Source: Nymphaea colorata
Taxonomy: Eukaryota > Streptophyta > Magnoliopsida > Nymphaeales > Nymphaeaceae
Reading direction: 5' to 3'
Length of the DNA stretch: 64,000 bases
Assembly: GCF_008831285.2 (NCBI RefSeq)
Contig: NC_045146.1
Location: 14,997,149-15,061,148 of the forward strand
Position 1 is the stretch's first letter; the number at the start of each line of letters is the position of its first letter. Below, piece by piece: positions 57,950 through 64,000 of this stretch. The translations under genes and the position numbers were made by a program. Under the pieces are notes generated by a model, which searched no databases, was not told the origin of the DNA, and saw nothing but the letters and a program-made list of their open reading frames with translations.

Positions 57950-60780
57950 CTAAATTTCTAAGCTCAAGTTGGTGATTTCTAATTTAAGTGCAAACATCAT
58001 TTTTTTTTTTTTTTACTTTTGAATACTTTTGAACTTGAATTTAAATCCATTATATTAGAGGCTGTTTACATTTTTTTCAATTTGTACCATTTTATATTCA
58101 AATCCCAATTTATGAAATTTGTAGTTTTGTTTTATTTTTATATTTATCTCCATGTTTCTTCTTTTTAGATTACAAATGCAACATTTTTTTTGAAGTATAA
58201 TTTTTTCAAATCTTGTCTTTAGATTCAATTTAAAATTTGAGTACTTTTCTGACTTTCAACTGTTTGATTTTCTTTTAGTTTTTGGAAATCTTTATATCTC
58301 TAAATTAAGGTTCACTTACATAATTTTTTAATTTCAACTTTAGTTTGTCTAAATCTAAAGACATTGATCTTGAAATACTTGGATAATATTTAACATTTTC
58401 ATTTATTTTGAACTACAAATTTTAGACATTTGGAATTTTAGAGCTCTTCAAATTTTTAGGTTTGTATTTTCTTAGATGCAAGTTTCAATTTTTAAAGTTT
58501 TAACATCATTTTCACCTTTTAGAATCAAGTTTCTATTTACAAGTTAACATTTTTATCTCTATTTTGAAGACTTTGAATTTTAAATATAAATTTGAAGATT
58601 TGAGTATGAGTTTCAGCTTTTGAGCTCTATTTCCAAAAAAAATGCATGTTATTTATAATTTTTTATTTCGTATGTGTGTTTCAAGTAAATTTTTACAATA
58701 TTCATGTTTTATTTTTTAATTAGGATTTTTATGCATGCAACTAAAATTCATGTTGAGAGAATTTTTTTGTGAATTTCACTTTATAATTTAAGTTCAAATT
58801 TCAAAGATTTTAGATTTGAAATGCTTAGCTAGTCATGCAACTTTGATTTTAAAACTAATTGTAATCTTTTAGTATGCATTCTAACTTTTGAACTTTTTTA
58901 TATTCAAATTTTATTGTTTGAACTTTGTTTGAAGATTTTGATCGGTAATTCTTGTTTTTCTATTTTACTTCAATTTTCTGTTTTTTAGGTACCCGTCTTG
59001 TCTTTAATTGTTTAATTAGACTTTTCAATTGAAGACAATTTCAAGTAACTTTCTAATCTCATTTTTGTTTTAGATTTTAATTTAAATTCTACTTCAACTA
59101 TGGAAGTTGAAGGACTTTTTAAACAGGGGAGTTGGATTTTTTTTTTGTCTTCGAAGTTCAGCTTTTTTGTTTGAATATCAGTTTCAACTTTTGGAATCAA
59201 GTTTCCTATCTTTAAATGAAAATTTTCATGCCTTTTTATAATATAATTTTTCACTTCATATGTTTATTCACTTAAATTTCAATTTTTTGGTTTTATGTTC
59301 AACTTTTTAGTTTCGAGCTTTTCACTTAAACTTTTTATGTCTATGGTTGAAAGTCTATATTAAATAATTTTTTATATTTCTTTTTAGTTTTGGCTTTCTC
59401 ACTTAAGATTGTTTTGTTTGTGGTTGAAAGTCTAATCTTGAATGAAATTTTTTATAAATTTTAGTTTTCAGTTTAAGTTTAGGTTTCAAAGAATTTGAAT
59501 TTAGAATACCTTATTGTTCTACCAAATCTGATTTTAGATTTATATTCAATTTTCAATACGCATTTTGAATGTTGAGTTTTTTTATTAATAAATTCTTATT
59601 ATTTTATATTTAGATTTTAATTGTTGAATTATACCTTAACTTTTATCGTTTTATGCTTCCTATTTCTATGTTACAGTTGCACATTTTTTGTAGAAATATG
59701 ACCTCTTTGAAACTCAATTTACAATTTAATTTTCAGTTTTAGTTATTCATTTTTTCTTCTGAACTTTAGTTGTTTAATTTTCTATTTTACCTTCAGTTTT
59801 TTTGTCTTTAACTGTTTAATATTCTTTTCTATCTTCGTCTTTCTGAAATTTGCATTTTTAATGGAAGATTCACTTTGAATAACTTTTTTAAATTTGAGTT
59901 TTTAATTAAGGTCCAAATTTCAAGATTTTTGTAACTGAAATGATACAATTATTAACTTTTTTACCTCATATGTTTCATTCACTAAAATTTCAATTTTTGT
60001 ATTCGTTTTTATATTCAATTTTTAAATGTTGACTTTCTCACCTAAAATTTTCATGTTTGTGGTTAAAATCTATGTTGATTGAACTCTTCTATGAATTTTT
60101 TAGTTTTGGTTTTCTCACTTAACATTTTTGTGCTTTTGGTTGAAAGACTACGCTGAATGAATTTCAAATTTTAGTTTGTGTATAGGTTTCAAAAAATTTG
60201 AATTAACGCTTTGCCATTTTTCCAAATTTGATTTTAAATTTGTGTTTGAATATTCAATACACATTTTGAATATTTGAGTTCATTTATTATTTTAACATTT
60301 TAATGTTTGAATTCTGTACTGAGTTTTACCACTTCATGCTTCCTATTTCTAGACCACAGTTGTAACATTTTTATAGAAATATGACCTCTTTAAATTTAAT
60401 GTTTTCATATTTCATTTGTTTTATTTTAAAGTTCTATATTAAAATTTCAATTTTAAGGTCTGCACGTCAATTCAGACTTAATTAAAGTTTGCTATTTATA
60501 AATGAAATTTTGATCCTTCACTGTAGCATCATTTTTTGTTTCGTATGTTCTGTTCTAGTAAAAATTCCAAACTTTTTTTTTTTTAAATTTTGTCTTTTCT
60601 TCCTTAAAATTTGAGTTCTCACAAATTCGTATTCATGTACATTTTTGTGAATCTCACCTTCTAGTTTAAGTTTAAATTTTAAAGAGCCTGAGCTTTAAAT
60701 TCTTAGCTAAGCTTTCAAATTTGATTGTAAATCTAGCTTAAATTTCAATTTTTTTATTCTAATGACAAATTTTATATGAT
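57950..60780. repeat. T-rich degenerate long-period tandem array
   Basis: About 2.8 kb in which the plus strand is strongly T-rich and every reading frame is closed at short intervals. At least four diverged copies of one module are visible, near 58640-58890, 59225-59560, 59945-60260 and 60525-60750. Each runs through TTCATATGTTTATTCACT-like, TTTTCTCACTTAA, TTTGTGGTTGAAAGTCTA, GAATTTTTTATGAATTTTAG, GTTTAGGTTTCAAAGAATTTG and CAAATTTGATTTTAAATTTG words in the same order. Spacing is about 0.58-0.72 kb. A second landmark, ATGCTTCCTATTTCT to AGAAATATGACCTCTT, recurs at 59652 and 60335. No transposon termini were found. Confidence 0.65.
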
Positions 60781-61893
60781 TATTCTTTCAGAAATAATAG
60801 TTAAGCAAACCCAGCCAGAATTGCAGATCTAATCCTCTTAATAACGAGGCAATAATAGACAAATCCAGTGTGAATCAATGAATTCTAAAACATGACTCGT
60901 CACCATCACTCCTTATTTCTTTTAAATTGATATGCTATAATTTTATTAATTAAAGAAAGCTTATGCGCATGCAGGGTCACATGGCAGTGCCTCATAAATC
61001 CGTGGTTGACTTCTTGTATCAACAATGCTTGTGCTGATCTTCTTCTCTTTCGGCCCCATCTCAACAGGTGATATATTTATATGTTTTGATGTATAAAAGA
61101 TTCATGTAAGGACCACATGTATCCATTATGCTTCGTAAAGATGCAGTAGTGCCAGGATGTGGTCTCTCGCTCAGAAAGCGAAGGATTTCTATAAGACGAA
61201 AGACAAGTTGGGGAATGGTGTGGAAGTGGAGTTAGGAAACGAGAAGAACACAGAGTAAGAAAGCGCGTCATGGTCTAAGAATCAGAGATGAATTAATGGC
61301 TACGTTGCATGCGCGTTCAGTTTGCCTCAAGCGTGGTTGGAGTTGCAGAAAATGAACTCTGAGTTAAATTGTTTTTGCTGGACGTTTCTCGGTTAATACC
61401 TGTGGCATTCAGTGGATGTCATTTGCTAATTATTTTTTCTTTGGATGTTTCTTCTGCCTGAGAGAGTTTGTATCCAACTTCGAAACGCAGTAGAGTTGTG
61501 GATGATTGGCAATTGGCTAGCTAGCTCTTCAAGGGACAGGGCCTGCTCTTCTCTTCAGATCTATCATTAATCCATATTATCTCCAACTCAACTGTTTCTG
61601 GTGTACTGCTTTCTCTACCTTTTTTTTTCCGTCCACTGCACTGGCCGGAACCAGAAACTTGAGGGAGAGGTCAAATTGCCCATGCAAAGTCCTGCTTATA
61701 GGAAAACGAAATTGAACTCTTTTTTGCCAAAAAGAAAAAACAATTATGTGGAAAGGGATCTCGAAGTCCGATCCATAATGATCTTATATAATAAAGTAGC
61801 GGGCCAATTCTTTGCGGGTTCTTGTCCAGCTAGCAGCATTGAATGGGACCAAATTAATTAACTTTGAAAACAATCCACAGGAAAAAAAGCCTG

Positions 61894-61931
<38 letters not shown>

Positions 61932-64000
61932 GTTGATGGGATGCAAATGAGGCCAGATCTAGTATATGGACATGCTGAGTTCAGGAAACAAGATGAAACT
62001 AGTCTTTTATTTGTCGGAAGTTCAATTTCTTTAAAATGGAGAACTTTTTTGAAATATTAACGTGCTTTCTAGCATTTTTTTATTTGTTTCTTTTTCGTTG
62101 TTTGGTCTTTACTTTTGCATGAAATGAATAATATGGTTTTTAATGCTACAGTCTATTATGTTCTGTTATTAAAAATACAGAATGAATTTCTTATGAAACA
62201 TTACAACAGACTTAGTCTGTTATGAACCTTCGTTTTAACCATTTATACATTTGCATGTGTTCATTTGTTTGAATTTTTAATGGCACTATTTTTATTTTTC
62301 ATGTACAGTGACACATCTCACTTTCCGCTTCATAACATTTTTTAGGCTCATTTTCCCACTTCTGCTTTCCGTGTCGTTTTTTCATATTCATTTTTTTAGT
62401 TCTACTTAGTATGCTTTTGCATGCATTAAGTTTAGTTGGTACATGTAGCTGATGGGCAGATATAAGAAATAAAAAATCATCCCTATAGTACCTACGATTA
62501 TACTTTCATGAGATTGAGAAATTTGATTACCTTAATTTTTTTTTTCGTCACAGGCTCACCGCTAAAAGATATTAAATGCAAATGGTCACAAAAGCTGGAC
62601 ATTACAACTTAGCGTTTCCAATATAGATCGGATCTGGTACGAAGTATTTATCATTTTTCTATTACCATTACCTGATTCCAGCCTGACGCCTAATAAATTT
62701 TAGTTGCTCGCTCCAGATCTGACCCATTTGCAACTCTATTTATTATGCAGGAAATGGAGATCGAGAGATTGCAACCGAGGCTCCGAAGATGATCAAGGAA
62801 CACAAAACTTAAAAAGGTTTTAATAAACCGGTTTAACTTTTAAAGAAAAATGCTACACGCTTCGAAATTGTACTTACTTCAAACGATTTTAGAATAATAA
62901 GAACCCAACCATTAATAATCTAAAGTCTGGTGCCATGAGACACATAAATCCTCACAATTGTTTCAGATTGGTGCTTGGCATTCCGTAAGGTTGGGGGTAT
63001 TAGCCCTCGATAGATTTTTTCTTCTGTAAAGGCATTTATGTTATTTTGTACAAATGCAGGTCTTCTTTTCTGAGAGTGTCTGTGTTCATTTGTGAGTGAA
63101 TAGTAAAAGATCTGTGCGATCGTGAATGTAGTAGATTATTACTCTGAACCACGTAAATATTTGTCTTCTTCCTTGTTAATTCTAACCCCTTCTTGAAAGT
63201 GCAAGAAAAGAGTTTGTGTTGTTCCTAACACATTTTAGCTGTGACTACTGATTACACCTTCGCATATGAGTAGAATGAACAGCTCAATTAATTGAATGCA
63301 TCGTCCTATTGTTTCATCTTTCCACTAGTTGCATATATTTTTTACACCATGCTTAAACTACCTGTCGGTCGGGGTATGATGAAATACTCATTTCATACTA
63401 CAGACATATGATAGCTCCATTTAGAGGTTCCCTTGATTTTGCCATTTTCTAGACAGCTCCAAGCACAAAAATTTATTAGCCAAAAAGTTGGTTTTGATAA
63501 ATGACAAAGTTGAAACTTGACCTAATGTATACAACTTGACACACTTTACATTTTTTTTTCGATTTAATTCACTTTTAGGTATTCTGGTAGATTCATATCT
63601 GGCGCCTCTAGATCTGTGACAATCTTGATTGATGTCCAAGTCACTAGGGCTCTCAGTAAAGAGCCAAGCGGAAAGAAGGCCACTTGTGTTTGGAATTCGA
63701 TGCAACTTGCTCGGGCACATTTCATGTGCATGAAAAAGAATCACAATCCCCGAGGATTTTCAGAAAAATATCACGGTCGAATCCATGTTTTTGTAAACTA
63801 TTCGCATTTATTTTACAACTTTAATGGACTTTAAAAGCTTGGAGGGCCTCACATTGACGCAGCTGTTCAACTCTTGCTCAAATGGGTGGCTTCTCTTTTT
63901 TATCATTGGAAAAGGAGGAACTGAGTTTTGGCAGCCTTTATTGTATTTTTAAGGTTTTTTAATTTATGTAAGCCTAAATTAAGCTGTGGACTTCAGATAA
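60781..64000. other. Intergenic, no supported gene
   Basis: AT-rich DNA. The frames at 61601-61861, 63421-63744 and 63616-63834 are unrecognised. No gene runs off the right edge as far as I can see. Confidence 0.5.
61896..61928. repeat. (AT)16 microsatellite
   Basis: An uninterrupted AT run of 33 bases. Confidence 0.9.

Noticed and set aside
63421-63834. Opposed frames of 107 and 72 codons
   Set aside because: Neither shows a recognisable domain or codon pattern; they overlap antisense.

Overview
The window is nuclear DNA from a flowering plant. The genes carry GT-AG introns, some longer than 2 kb. They encode plant-only families, and they are separated by AT-rich DNA full of (CT)n, (AT)n and (TG)n microsatellites and small transposon remnants. 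The lineage cannot be fixed from the sequence alone. There is no organellar, bacterial or viral gene content and no CRISPR array, and I saw no intact tRNA or rRNA gene.

Four complete genes and one truncated gene are supported. At the left edge, minus strand, lies the N-terminus of a probable GRAS transcription factor of the HAM/SCL type (1-403). It is followed by about 16 kb of gene-poor DNA. The plus-strand gene at 16895-18572 is an RRA-type extensin arabinosyltransferase (GT77), 2 exons and 431 residues. Facing it at 20527-27412 on the minus strand is a 12-exon GBF1-like bZIP factor of 410-414 residues, whose first intron carries one transposon inside another. After about 5.5 kb of repeat-rich DNA comes the plus-strand gene at 33461-42627, a 9-exon J-domain protein of 727 residues that matches JAC1, the auxilin-like factor for blue-light chloroplast movement. 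It converges on a minus-strand 6-exon Raf-like protein kinase (44283-50111, 396 residues). From 50.3 kb to the end I see no intact gene: tandem duplications, tRNA-like and MITE-like remnants, one broken coding remnant, and a 2.8 kb T-rich degenerate array with a period of about 0.6-0.7 kb (57950-60780).

The genes are independent single-gene units, not an operon or cluster. The functional themes are light and stress signalling (GBF, JAC1, kinase), development (GRAS) and cell-wall glycosylation (RRA). The most interesting shared property is in the 5' leaders. The RRA-like gene and the kinase both have upstream ORFs whose stop overlaps the next start as ATGA, and the JAC1-like gene has two abutting in-frame upstream ORFs before its start. 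Exon boundaries were read by eye from splice consensus, conserved reading phase and remembered family sequences. No search was run.
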